From Geodermatophilaceae bacterium (GTDB taxonomy: Bacteria > Actinomycetota > Actinomycetes > Mycobacteriales > Geodermatophilaceae), in contig JACDAB010000103.1 in the NCBI GenBank assembly GCA_013695665.1, positions 1 through 45,000 on the forward strand: a DNA stretch of 45,000 nucleotides, in the 5' to 3' direction. The notes below the pieces were generated by a model. The model saw only the letters and a list, made by a program, of their open reading frames with translations. It was not told the origin of the DNA and ran no database searches. Position numbers and translations under genes: made by a program. Below, in pieces: positions 34,112 to 42,521 of the stretch; position 1 is the stretch's first letter, and the number at the start of each line of letters is the position of its first letter.

Positions 34112-34929
34112 CCGGCCCGGGGGGAAGGACGCTGGTCGTCTGCGACCTGGACCGGACGCTGATCTACAGTGCCGCGGCGATGGGTCCGGACCCCCCTGCG
34201 GTCCGCTGCGTCGAGCGGTATCAGGGCGCGGACGCCTCGTTCATGACAGTGGACGCGGTCGACCTGCTGCGCGCGCTGCAGCAGCGCTGCGAGTTCGTGC
34301 CGACGACGACCCGCACGCGGGAGCAGTACGCCCGGATCACCCTCGCCGGCTCACCCGCGCGCTACGCCATCGTCGCCAACGGTGGGCACCTGCTGCACAA
34401 CGGCGTCAGCGATGTCGACTGGAACCGGGGCGTGCTCGCCAGGCTCGCCGACTGTGCACCGCTGGCCGAAGCTGTCGAGCACCTCGACAGCCCAGCGCAT
34501 GCGCCCTGGCTCCGCCGCCAGCGGGTCGCCGAAGACCTGTTCTGCTATGCCATCGTCGAGCGGGAACTGCTCGCACCGGACATCCTCGCCGAACTCCAAG
34601 CGTGGTACGCCGAACGCGGCTGGGTGCTGAGCATGCAGGGCCGAAAGCTGTACTGCGTCCCCCACCCGCTCACCAAGTCTGCCGCAGCGGCCGAGGTCGC
34701 ACGGCGTACCGGAGCCGGCGTCGTACTGGCCGCCGGTGACTCCCTGCTCGACGCGGACCTGCTGGAGTACGCCGACATCGCCGTACGCCCGTCGCACGGC
34801 GAACTTGAGCTGATCGGCTGGACCCGGCCGGGGCTGCTGGTCACCGAGGCCGCGGGGATCGCCGGCGGTGAGGAACTGCTCCGCCTGCTCCTGGCGCGGA
34901 CTGACACCTACCTGTCGGCGCGAACCTGA
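34108..34929 (+). CDS. HAD-superfamily hydrolase of Ter locus
   Basis: VVCDLDRTLIYS (motif I), TTTRTREQY (motif II), AAGDSLLDADLL (motif IV). Confidence 0.88.
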   Translation: MTGPGGRTLVVCDLDRTLIYSAAAMGPDPPAVRCVERYQGADASFMTVDAVDLLRALQQRCEFVPTTTRTREQYARITLAGSPARYAIVANGGHLLHNGVSDVDWNRGVLARLADCAPLAEAVEHLDSPAHAPWLRRQRVAEDLFCYAIVERELLAPDILAELQAWYAERGWVLSMQGRKLYCVPHPLTKSAAAAEVARRTGAGVVLAAGDSLLDADLLEYADIAVRPSHGELELIGWTRPGLLVTEAAGIAGGEELLRLLLARTDTYLSART

Positions 34930-36161
34930 CGGACCGCGTCGACGACGGCCCGGGCGCCGTCGCTGACCGCCGCCAACTCGGTGAGATACCCCCAGTAGTC
35001 CGGCCGGTTTCGGGCCGCCAGCCGGTCGGGGACCGTGTCCAGCTGGATCCCGAGGGCGTCGAGCCTGGACACGTGCTGGGGCGAGGGCTGGTCGGCGCCG
35101 GAGAGCAGGAAACGCTGCGCATCGCGCAACACCCGGCGGGTCTGGCGCAGCGGCTCCCCGGGGTCCCGCTCGGCGGCTCGCAGGGCGGCGAGTCGGTGCC
35201 GGGGTGACTGCGCCGCATGGGCGGCTGAGTCGATGGCGGCACGAGCTGCGGCGATCGCCTGGTCGGCCTCACCCCACCGCTGCTCCTGCGGCGTGGACAG
35301 CACAGCGGCCCTGTCGAGGTGCTCCCGGCCCTGCGCGAGCGCAGCGTCAGCCGAGGCGACCTCGGCCTCCACATCGGCGAAGGAGGGATAGACGTACGCG
35401 CGGCGCAGTTCGCTCATCACCTCCGGTACGCCGAGCAGATGTCCCTCGGTGACCTGGAGGAACGTTCGAGCGGAGGTGCTCCGCTGGGTCAGGGCCTGCG
35501 CCCTTCCGGGCAGCGACTCAGCGTCGGCCTCGGCCCTGCTGCTCAGCTCGATGACGCGAGCTGCACCCTCGAGCATGCCTTGCAAGCCGATCGACTCGAC
35601 CCCGCGATCGAGCTGGGCGAGCGCGGATCGGGCCTGCTGCACGAGATGTGCGGCCTCCCGCGCCTGATAACCCGCCGCCTGGGCCGCCTCGACGGCTCGC
35701 ACCGCCGAGGTCAGCGCCACCCGGGCGGCCTGCTGCCGCTCCGGAACGGCGGCGTGCGCCGCGCGGGCCTGCTGCAATGGCCGCCCGGACTGCTCCACGA
35801 ACCGGCGTACGGCGACCACTGCGTGCGCAAGCTGCTCTGCCGATGTGCGGAACGCTTGGGCGGCATGCGCCGCGATCGGCTCCTCGAGGTCGGTGTCCAG
35901 GTCGGCGGCGGAGACCGCCGCCATATACGTCGCCACCGCGTGGTTGGCCTGCTCGCGCACCGGTTCCCAGGCCGCGGCGACCTGGCGTGCAGCCTGCCCG
36001 CTGTCCACGCCGGCAAGCATCCGCACGCCCTCAGCGGCCGCGGTCTGCTCCCGGTCCAAGTCGATGAGGGCGTGCGCCGCGCGGCCCGCTGCCTCGCGGG
36101 CAGCGGCCTGCGCCTGGTCCCGGCCACGTCGCCACCAGCGCTCGGCTGCCGGCTGCCCCAT
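34908..36161 (-). CDS. Alpha-helical/coiled-coil Ala-rich protein, Ter-locus associated, unknown function
   Basis: MGQPAAERWWRRGRDQAQAAAREAAGRAAHALIDLDREQ...; helical throughout; 22-bp 3' overlap with HAD gene. Track start at 36878 overlaps the methyltransferase CDS and is over-long. Confidence 0.75.
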   Translation of the reverse strand: MGQPAAERWWRRGRDQAQAAAREAAGRAAHALIDLDREQTAAAEGVRMLAGVDSGQAARQVAAAWEPVREQANHAVATYMAAVSAADLDTDLEEPIAAHAAQAFRTSAEQLAHAVVAVRRFVEQSGRPLQQARAAHAAVPERQQAARVALTSAVRAVEAAQAAGYQAREAAHLVQQARSALAQLDRGVESIGLQGMLEGAARVIELSSRAEADAESLPGRAQALTQRSTSARTFLQVTEGHLLGVPEVMSELRRAYVYPSFADVEAEVASADAALAQGREHLDRAAVLSTPQEQRWGEADQAIAAARAAIDSAAHAAQSPRHRLAALRAAERDPGEPLRQTRRVLRDAQRFLLSGADQPSPQHVSRLDALGIQLDTVPDRLAARNRPDYWGYLTELAAVSDGARAVVDAVRQVRADR

Positions 36162-36236
36162 GTCGATCACGGTAGCGCCAACGACCCAGCTGGCCGCAGC
36201 CGTCGCGATCTGGCGGGCTGTGTCAGGGTTGTAGGC

Positions 36237-36953
36237 GTGCCCCAGCTCCTCCGCGCCCGCAACGACCCCGGACAGTACGACGATCTGGTCGACGTCTGGT
36301 GGGACCTGTCGGGACCCTTCGCCCTCCTGCACGCGATCGCCACAGCCCGCGCCGACCTCATCCCGCCGGCGTCGCGACCGGGCGCGGTACTCGTGGACCT
36401 CGCCTGCGGTGGCGGGCTGCTCGCACCACACGTCCAGCACCTCGGCTACAGGCATGTCGGGCTGGACATCACCGCCTCGGCCCTGAGGCACGCGGCCGAC
36501 CACGGTGTCCTCGCGATTCGCGCCGACGTGCTGACGTTGCCGCTGCCCGAGGCCATCGCCGACGTCGTGGTCGCGGGGGAGATCCTCGAACACGTAACCG
36601 ATCTCGGGGGAGCGGTCGCCGAGGCCTGCCGAGTCCTGCGTCCAGGTGGAGTGCTCGTCCTCGACACGCTGGCCGATACCCGCCTCGCGCGTGTGCTGGC
36701 CGTCCACATCGCCGAACGCATCCCCGGCGGTGCCCCCAAGGGCATCCACGATCCGGCGCTGTTCGTCAACCGCGTCGCCCTGCGCGAAGCCTGCGCCCGC
36801 GGTGGCGTCACCGTCGTGCTCACCGGCCTTCGGCCCTCCATCCCCGGGCTGCTGCGGTGGATGCTCTTCCGCAGGCACAGAATCGGAATGGTCCGCACCC
36901 GGCCCACTGCCGTCCTCTTCCAGGGTCGCGGCACCAAGGAGGTTCCACGATGA
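36237..36953 (+). CDS. SAM-dependent methyltransferase (UbiG-like)
   Basis: VPQLLRARNDPGQYDDLVDVWWDLSGPFALLHAI...VLVDLACGGGLLAPHV...VVVAGEILEHVTD; GTG start 36237. Confidence 0.85.
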   Translation: MPQLLRARNDPGQYDDLVDVWWDLSGPFALLHAIATARADLIPPASRPGAVLVDLACGGGLLAPHVQHLGYRHVGLDITASALRHAADHGVLAIRADVLTLPLPEAIADVVVAGEILEHVTDLGGAVAEACRVLRPGGVLVLDTLADTRLARVLAVHIAERIPGGAPKGIHDPALFVNRVALREACARGGVTVVLTGLRPSIPGLLRWMLFRRHRIGMVRTRPTAVLFQGRGTKEVPR

Positions 36954-38143
36954 CCAGTCAGGACCGGGTGGCCGACCCCGCGAAGGCCCTCGCCGCCGCG
37001 CGACACCTGGCCGGCGCCCTGGCCACCCGCGCCGCCGAGCACGATCGCCAGGGTTGCTTCCCGAAAGCGGACTTCGACGACCTGCGGGCAGCCGGCCTGC
37101 TCGGCCTGATGGTCCCCGCCCGGCTCGGCGGCCCCGGCGCAGGGTTCCAGGACTACGCCGAGGTGGCCATGGCGCTCGCCGCGGGCAACGGCGCTACCGC
37201 CCTCATCTACAACATGCATGCCTCGGTCACCGGCGCACTGGCCGGTACGCCGGACGAGCTGGCCCGGGCGCTCGGCGTACCGGAGTCGTACTTCGAGATG
37301 CGCGACCGGGTGCTGACCAACGCCCTCCACGGGTCGCTGTATGCCGTCGCGATGAGCGAGCGCGGAGCCGGCAGCCGGCTGTCGCAGCTGACGACGTCGT
37401 ACGAGCCGGTGGACGGGGGGTACCGGATAAGGGGGTCGAAGACCTTCGTGTCTGCCGCCGGCCACGCCGACGGCTACCTGGTGGCGGCTCGGCGGGCGGA
37501 CGCCGACCCGCCGGTGTTCTCGCACTTCATCGTCCCGGCCGGCCCGGGCTTGCGGGTCGAGGAGACGTGGGACTCCCTCGGCATGCGGGCCACCGGCAGC
37601 AACGAGTTGCACATCGACACGACGGTGCCCGAGGACGCGCTGCTGGGCGGGATGGAGGGCCTGGTCCTGCTGCTCGCGCAGGTGATGCCGCAATGGCTGG
37701 TCGCTTCCTACGCGGCGGTGTACGTCGGGGTGGCGCAGTCGGCGATCGACGCGGCAGTGGCTCACGCCGGTGACCGGGCTCTGGCGCGGCTGCCCGCCGT
37801 ACGAGCCCGGCTGGGGAGGGCCGACGCAGCTGTCGCCGCCGCTCGCCTCGCCGTACTGGAAGCGGCCGGGCGGATCGACCGCGCACCGGGTGAGCCGGAG
37901 ACCAACCGGTGGGTGTGGCGGGCCAAGCTCCTCGCCGGGCAGACCGCGATGGATGTCGCGGCCTCGATGCTCGAAGCGGCCGGTACGTCGGCGTCGCGGC
38001 GTGGGCATCCGTTGGAGCGGATCTTCCGGGACGCCCGCTGCGGTTCGTTGCAGCCGGCGACCAGCGACGTCTGCGCGGACTGGCTCGGGATGGCCACGCT
38101 CGGGTTGGACCCGGAGAACGCCGCGGAGGTGTCGCGCTGGTGA
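36950..38143 (+). CDS. Acyl-CoA dehydrogenase-family flavoprotein
   Basis: MTSQDRVADPAKALAAARHLAGAL...FDDLRAAGLLGLMVPARLGG...GNGATALIYNMHASV...WDSLGMRATGSN; AAGGAGG 7 nt upstream; ATGA overlap. Confidence 0.88.
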   Translation: MTSQDRVADPAKALAAARHLAGALATRAAEHDRQGCFPKADFDDLRAAGLLGLMVPARLGGPGAGFQDYAEVAMALAAGNGATALIYNMHASVTGALAGTPDELARALGVPESYFEMRDRVLTNALHGSLYAVAMSERGAGSRLSQLTTSYEPVDGGYRIRGSKTFVSAAGHADGYLVAARRADADPPVFSHFIVPAGPGLRVEETWDSLGMRATGSNELHIDTTVPEDALLGGMEGLVLLLAQVMPQWLVASYAAVYVGVAQSAIDAAVAHAGDRALARLPAVRARLGRADAAVAAARLAVLEAAGRIDRAPGEPETNRWVWRAKLLAGQTAMDVAASMLEAAGTSASRRGHPLERIFRDARCGSLQPATSDVCADWLGMATLGLDPENAAEVSRW

Positions 38144-39183
38144 CGGCCGGCGCTGCCGTGGTCACGGGTATGGGGTACGCCGCACCGGCCTCGGTGACCC
38201 AGGAAGCGTTGTGGGACGGGTTCTTCGCCGGGCACTACAGCAACCACCCGGTCGCCCGGCGGATCTTCGCCGCGGCCGGCGTGCGGACCCGGCATGCGGT
38301 GGCGAACCCGTTGGACGAGGATCTGTCGACGTGGAGCACCGGGGCACGGATGGCCCGGTACGTCGCGGAGTCGATGCCGCTGGCCAAGCAGGCGGTGACG
38401 CACGCCCTTGACGAAGCCGGGCTGGCGGCCGGGGACGTCGGCCTGTTCGCCGTGGCGTCGTGCACCGGCTACAGCACCCCCGGCGTGGACATCCGACTGG
38501 CCCGAGATCTCGGGATGAGCGCCGACCTGCAGCGGCTCTTCGTGGGTCACATGGGGTGCTACGCCGCCGTACCCGCGCTAGGTGCCGTGTCGGACTTCGT
38601 CGTCGCCCGTGGGTGCCCCGCCGTTCTGCTGTGCCTGGAGTTGACCAGCCTGCACGTGCAGCCGCCGACTCACGACATCGACCAGATGGTCAGCCATTCG
38701 CTGTTCAGCGACGCAGCTGCGGCTGTCGTCGTCGAGCCGGGTGCGGTGGATGGCTTCGAGGTCGTCGACGTCGTGGCCAGAACCGATGTCGCCACCGCCG
38801 ACCACATGACGTGGGAGGTGACGGACCTGGGCTTCCGGATGCGACTGTCCCCCAGGGTCCCCGACGTCCTGGCCACGCATGTCCACTCCGTGGTCACCGG
38901 AATGCTCGACCGCCAGGCACTGTCCATCGAGGACATTGCCGCCTGGGCGGTGCATCCCGGTGGGCCGCGGATCCTGGATGTCGTCGCCGACCGGCTCACG
39001 CTGGCGCCGGAGTCCCTGGCGGCGTCGAGACGGGTGTTGGCCGAGCACGGCAACTGCTCGTCGGCGACCGTCCTGCTGGTCCTGTCCGAAGTCACGTCCG
39101 ATGTCCCCAGTGGCGGATACGTCGTGATGACGGCCTTCGGCCCGGGACTGACCTTGTACGCCGCACTGCTCCGCCGCCGCTGA
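38140..39183 (+). CDS. Type III polyketide synthase (chalcone/stilbene synthase family)
   Basis: CTGYSTPGVD, FVGHMGCYAAVPAL (catalytic Cys), WAVHPGGPRILD, AEHGNCSSATVL; GTGA overlap with upstream gene. Confidence 0.92.
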   Translation: MTAGAAVVTGMGYAAPASVTQEALWDGFFAGHYSNHPVARRIFAAAGVRTRHAVANPLDEDLSTWSTGARMARYVAESMPLAKQAVTHALDEAGLAAGDVGLFAVASCTGYSTPGVDIRLARDLGMSADLQRLFVGHMGCYAAVPALGAVSDFVVARGCPAVLLCLELTSLHVQPPTHDIDQMVSHSLFSDAAAAVVVEPGAVDGFEVVDVVARTDVATADHMTWEVTDLGFRMRLSPRVPDVLATHVHSVVTGMLDRQALSIEDIAAWAVHPGGPRILDVVADRLTLAPESLAASRRVLAEHGNCSSATVLLVLSEVTSDVPSGGYVVMTAFGPGLTLYAALLRRR

Positions 39184-39266
39184 AGCCTGCGCCAAAGGTC
39201 TTGCGCAACCAGCGCCGGACGCCCCAGAGTGGTCCCGCCACGGGGGTGATCTAAGGAGCTACCTCG

Positions 39267-39833
39267 ATGTCCACGGCGATCGGCAAGAGCCCAGCCCTGG
39301 TGATCACGCTGGCCGGCGCGCTGCTCGCCGGAGCTGCCGTTGCCTTGTCGATCGGGGTCTACGCCGGACTGCACGAGCCCGCCAACCGCCCCCTGGTGAC
39401 CCTCGGCTTCTCGGGCATGCTGCAGATGAAGGCGTGGCTGACCAACGCTGCGACCCTGTTGCTGATCGTCCAGCTCACGACCGCCCTGTGGATGTGGGGC
39501 CGGCTCCCGGGCGTGCGGGCGGCCGCGCCGTCGTGGGCCGCGCCCGTGCACCGGTGGAGCGGCACGACGGCGTTCGTCCTCACCGTCCCGGTCGCCTTCC
39601 ACTGCATCTGGGCGCTGGGTTTCGCTACCGGTGACCTCCGGGTGACCGTGCACAGCATCGTCGGCTGCCTGTTCTACGGCGCCTACGCCGCGAAGATGCT
39701 CGCACTGCGAGGACGCGGGCTGCCCGGATGGGCGCTACCGGTGCTCGGCGGCAGCGTGTTCGCAACCCTGGTGCTGCTCTGGCTCACCGCGTCGCTGTGG
39801 TTCCTCACCCGCTCCGGCATACCGCTGATCTGA
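39267..39833 (+). CDS. Multi-TM membrane protein, DUF6529/cytochrome b561-like
   Basis: Several TM helices with conserved-looking His (VHRWSG, FHCIWALGF, VHSIVGCLFYGAYAAKM); AAGGAG upstream. Confidence 0.75.
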   Translation: MSTAIGKSPALVITLAGALLAGAAVALSIGVYAGLHEPANRPLVTLGFSGMLQMKAWLTNAATLLLIVQLTTALWMWGRLPGVRAAAPSWAAPVHRWSGTTAFVLTVPVAFHCIWALGFATGDLRVTVHSIVGCLFYGAYAAKMLALRGRGLPGWALPVLGGSVFATLVLLWLTASLWFLTRSGIPLI

Positions 39834-39842
39834 GGGGTGACG

Positions 39843-40289
39843 ATGTCGGATGAGGGACTGTCCCGGCGCTCGGTTCTGCGCGGTGCCGCGGTGACCGCTG
39901 TCGCAGGAGTGGCCGGCTTCGCCGTCGCTGCGACCAGCGAGGCCGCCGACGACACAGGGGCGGCCACGGCGGCCAACGGCTACGGCGCCGAGGAGGAGAC
40001 CGGGCAGCGGCTGGCCGCGCTGGCCGACATCCCCGCGGGAGGCGGGCTGATCCTCGACGGCCCACGCGTCGTCCTGACCCGAGTCGAGTCCGGTGGGGTC
40101 GCCGCATTCTCGGCCACTTGCACGCATCAAGGCTGCACCGTCAGCTCGATCGAGGACGGCCTGATCGTCTGCCCCTGCCATCTCAGCCGCTTTGACCTCG
40201 CGACCGGTGCGCCGGTCTCCGGTCCCGCGGCGAGCCCACTGCCGCCGGTCGCCGTCGAGGTGCGCGGCGAGGACGTCTTCATCATCTGA
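39843..40289 (+). CDS. Tat-exported Rieske [2Fe-2S] protein
   Basis: SRRSVLRGAAV twin-arginine motif; CTHQGC ... CPCHLSRF Rieske ligands. Confidence 0.95.
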   Translation: MSDEGLSRRSVLRGAAVTAVAGVAGFAVAATSEAADDTGAATAANGYGAEEETGQRLAALADIPAGGGLILDGPRVVLTRVESGGVAAFSATCTHQGCTVSSIEDGLIVCPCHLSRFDLATGAPVSGPAASPLPPVAVEVRGEDVFII

Positions 40290-40300
40290 GGAAGGTTGCC

Positions 40301-40384
40301 ATGCAGTGGTCACGCGCTCTGCCCACGCTCGTCTGGCTGGCTGCTGTCGGCTTCGCGATCGGCGCCCTGGTCGCGCTGTCGTAG
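40301..40384 (+). CDS. 27-aa single-TM micropeptide
   Basis: MQWSRALPTLVWLAAVGFAIGALVALS*; GAGGAAGG 5 nt upstream of ATG, 11 nt after Rieske stop; below the track's length cutoff. Confidence 0.6.
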   Translation: MQWSRALPTLVWLAAVGFAIGALVALS

Positions 40385-40394
40385 CGTCGGTGAC

Positions 40395-40994
40395 ATGCCG
40401 GACGCCGTCGACCAGCTCATCGAGGTCGGGCGCAAGGTCGTCGCCACCGGGCTCGTCATCGGCTCCGGCGGAAACCTCTCGGCTCGCTCGCCGGACGGCG
40501 ACGCGTGCTGGATAACCGGAGCCGGCACCTGGCTGGAGGAGTTGGACCGTTCAGCGTTCTCCCTCGTCCGGATCGAGGACGGGGCAGTGCTGTCAGGCAA
40601 CCCGGCGCCGTCCACCGAGGTGCGCCTTCACCTGCGGAGCTATCAAGCCCGCCCTGACGCGACGGCGTTGATTCACCTGCATCCCCAGCTGTCGGTCCTG
40701 CTCGACGCGATGGGCCACCGGCTCCGGCTGGTGACGACCGACCACGCCTTCTACGTCGGTTCGGTCGAGCGGGTGCCGTGGTACCGGCCGGGGACCGAGG
40801 AGCTTGCCCGAGCCGCCGCCGCAGCGGTCGCCGACGGCTGCAACTGCGTGATCCTTGCCCAGCACGGATGCTCGGTCCTCGCCGACAGCGTGGAGTTGGC
40901 GCACAAGCGGGTACTCAACCTGGAGGAGGCGGCGCGGGCGACGTACGCCGCCCTGCTGCTCGGCGGCTCGGTACCTGAGTGCCCGTCACCGTGA
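40395..40994 (+). CDS. Class II aldolase/adducin family protein (FucA-like)
   Basis: MPDAVDQLIEVGRKVVATGLVIGSGGNLSARSPDG...ALIHLHPQLSV...QHGCSVLADSVELAHKRVLNLEEAAR. Confidence 0.9.
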   Translation: MPDAVDQLIEVGRKVVATGLVIGSGGNLSARSPDGDACWITGAGTWLEELDRSAFSLVRIEDGAVLSGNPAPSTEVRLHLRSYQARPDATALIHLHPQLSVLLDAMGHRLRLVTTDHAFYVGSVERVPWYRPGTEELARAAAAAVADGCNCVILAQHGCSVLADSVELAHKRVLNLEEAARATYAALLLGGSVPECPSP

Positions 40995-41056
40995 TCATGG
41001 GATCTGACCGCCCCTGGCCGGCGCAACCCCATGATCATCGCCAAGCGGCCAAGCGG

Positions 41057-41278
41057 CTAGGACTGGTCGGCGGCGCGGGCCTCGGCCCCGGTCTCGCCTG
41101 CGTACCCGGCGTCCTGGCCCGACACCCGGCCGACAAACTCCTCGCTCTCACCGGTCCCGGTGGTCGAACCCGCGTCCTCCCCCTTCGCATCGGGGTCACC
41201 ACCGGTCTCCCGCGAGTTGGCGAGCGTCGAGTCATCCTCGACATCAGATTCGCGGTCCTGGGCAGGGTCGGAGGTCAT
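41057..41278 (-). CDS. Small acidic, likely disordered hypothetical protein
   Basis: MTSDPAQDRESDVEDDSTLANSRETGGDPDAKGEDAGSTTGTGESEEFVGRVSGQDAGYAGETGAEARAADQS. Confidence 0.5.
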   Translation of the reverse strand: MTSDPAQDRESDVEDDSTLANSRETGGDPDAKGEDAGSTTGTGESEEFVGRVSGQDAGYAGETGAEARAADQS

Positions 41279-41418
41279 GTGCGCACGCTACCCGCCCGCA
41301 GCCCAGGGCTGCTGCGCCGGAGCAGCCGGCTGCAGGCGGGTGACCCGTCGGGGTTGACGCCCACCCGTGGCTGGCCCAAGCTGCCCGTGCGCCATCCGTG
41401 GAGCGAAGGGGAGATGCC

Positions 41419-41628
41419 ATGCCGACCGAGTCAGCCGGTGGAGAGATGCCTCAGGACAACCCGGGGGTCGAGGAACGAACCGGCGAGACGGTCCAGGAGG
41501 CGGTGGACGTGGCAGCCGAAGGCACGCAGCACGGAGGAACGGAACGTCCCCCGGAGGACGCACATCCCAAGGAGGCGCCGGTCGAGCAGGTCCGCGACGA
41601 CCCCGACATGACCGGTACGTCGGACTGA
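41419..41628 (+). CDS. Small acidic, likely disordered hypothetical protein
   Basis: MPTESAGGEMPQDNPGVEERTGETVQEAVDVAAEGTQHGGTERPPEDAHPKEAPVEQVRDDPDMTGTSD; GGGGAG upstream of ATG. Confidence 0.5.
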   Translation: MPTESAGGEMPQDNPGVEERTGETVQEAVDVAAEGTQHGGTERPPEDAHPKEAPVEQVRDDPDMTGTSD

Positions 41629-41963
41629 TCTCAGCGACACACCCATGCCCGGTCGCCGCAGACCCAGCGCCCGCGCCTCTGGCAGTACGCCGACGTCACG
41701 ATCGAGGTCCGGCTCACGGTGACGGCTCACCGGCCGGGACCGGCTCGTTGACGACGGCACCGCAAGACTCTGCCGGGGCACGACCCGCCCAAGCGGCTGG
41801 TCAAGGAGTCCGAGCGCCGATGATCTGCCGGTGGCATGACAAGCCCCAATCTCCCCGCTGCACTGCACTCTGCTGGGGATCGGACCACATGGTCAAGAGC
41901 CGCCATCCACCCAGGGGCCACACTGCCCGCCGGTGAGCTGGACGCCCTCTATCCCCCGGTCGC

Positions 41964-41987
41964 CGGGCGTTCCCGCGGGAACGCCCG
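41964..41987. repeat. 24-bp perfect palindrome CGGGCGTTCCCGCGGGAACGCCCG
   Basis: Exact self-complementarity; 16-bp core CGTTCCCGCGGGAACG identical to 15902-15923; 18 bp past the stop of the minus-strand VOC gene. Confidence 0.9.
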
Positions 41988-42005
41988 CACGGGGCCCGCC
42001 ACCGA

Positions 42006-42431
42006 CTACGCCTCGTCGTCCAGGCACAGGCAGAACGGACGTCCAGCAGGATCCAGAAGGACCCGCACGTGGTCCTGTGGCTGGAAGTCCGCGACCGTGG
42101 CACCCAGGGCCACGGCGTCGGCAACGGCGGTGGTGAGATCTCCGACGTGAAAGTCGGCGTGCATCATGCGCTGCTGTCCATCGACGGAAGGCCACCCTGG
42201 CGGCAGGTAACCCTTCGCCTGCTGAAAGACGGTGTAGATCGAACCCTGCGGCGCGGCGAGAATGGCCGTGCCGGGTTCCTCGTGACCGATCGGCCGGCCG
42301 AGCAGCGTGGAGTAGAACGCCGCGGGCCGCTTCGTGGTCGCCCACGGTTTCCTGAGGCGTTGTCGGTGGCCGCTCCGTGCCGGTGATGAGATCGGGCTTG
42401 TGGTTGCCATCGAGGGCCAAACCGCAACCAC
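42006..42431 (-). CDS. VOC/glyoxalase-family protein, possibly 5'-truncated
   Basis: AAFYSTLLGRPIGHEEPGTAILAAPQGSIYTVFQQ...MMHADFHVGDLTTAVADAVALGATVADFQPQDHVRVLLDPAGRPFCLCLDDEA; first ~35 aa not VOC-like. Confidence 0.65.
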   Translation of the reverse strand: MVAVWPSMATTSPISSPARSGHRQRLRKPWATTKRPAAFYSTLLGRPIGHEEPGTAILAAPQGSIYTVFQQAKGYLPPGWPSVDGQQRMMHADFHVGDLTTAVADAVALGATVADFQPQDHVRVLLDPAGRPFCLCLDDEA

Positions 42432-42521
42432 AACCCCGAGTTGATCATGGAGACCTTGGCAGCAGCGCCTTTTTTCGCCGCGCCAACCCGACGGAACCCC
42501 CGACCGAACCTACGAGCGTGA

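Noticed and set aside
35319-36236. N-terminal ~306 codons of track ORF 35319..36953
   Set aside because: Antisense to the helical Ter-locus protein; UbiG-like domain begins after GTG 36237.
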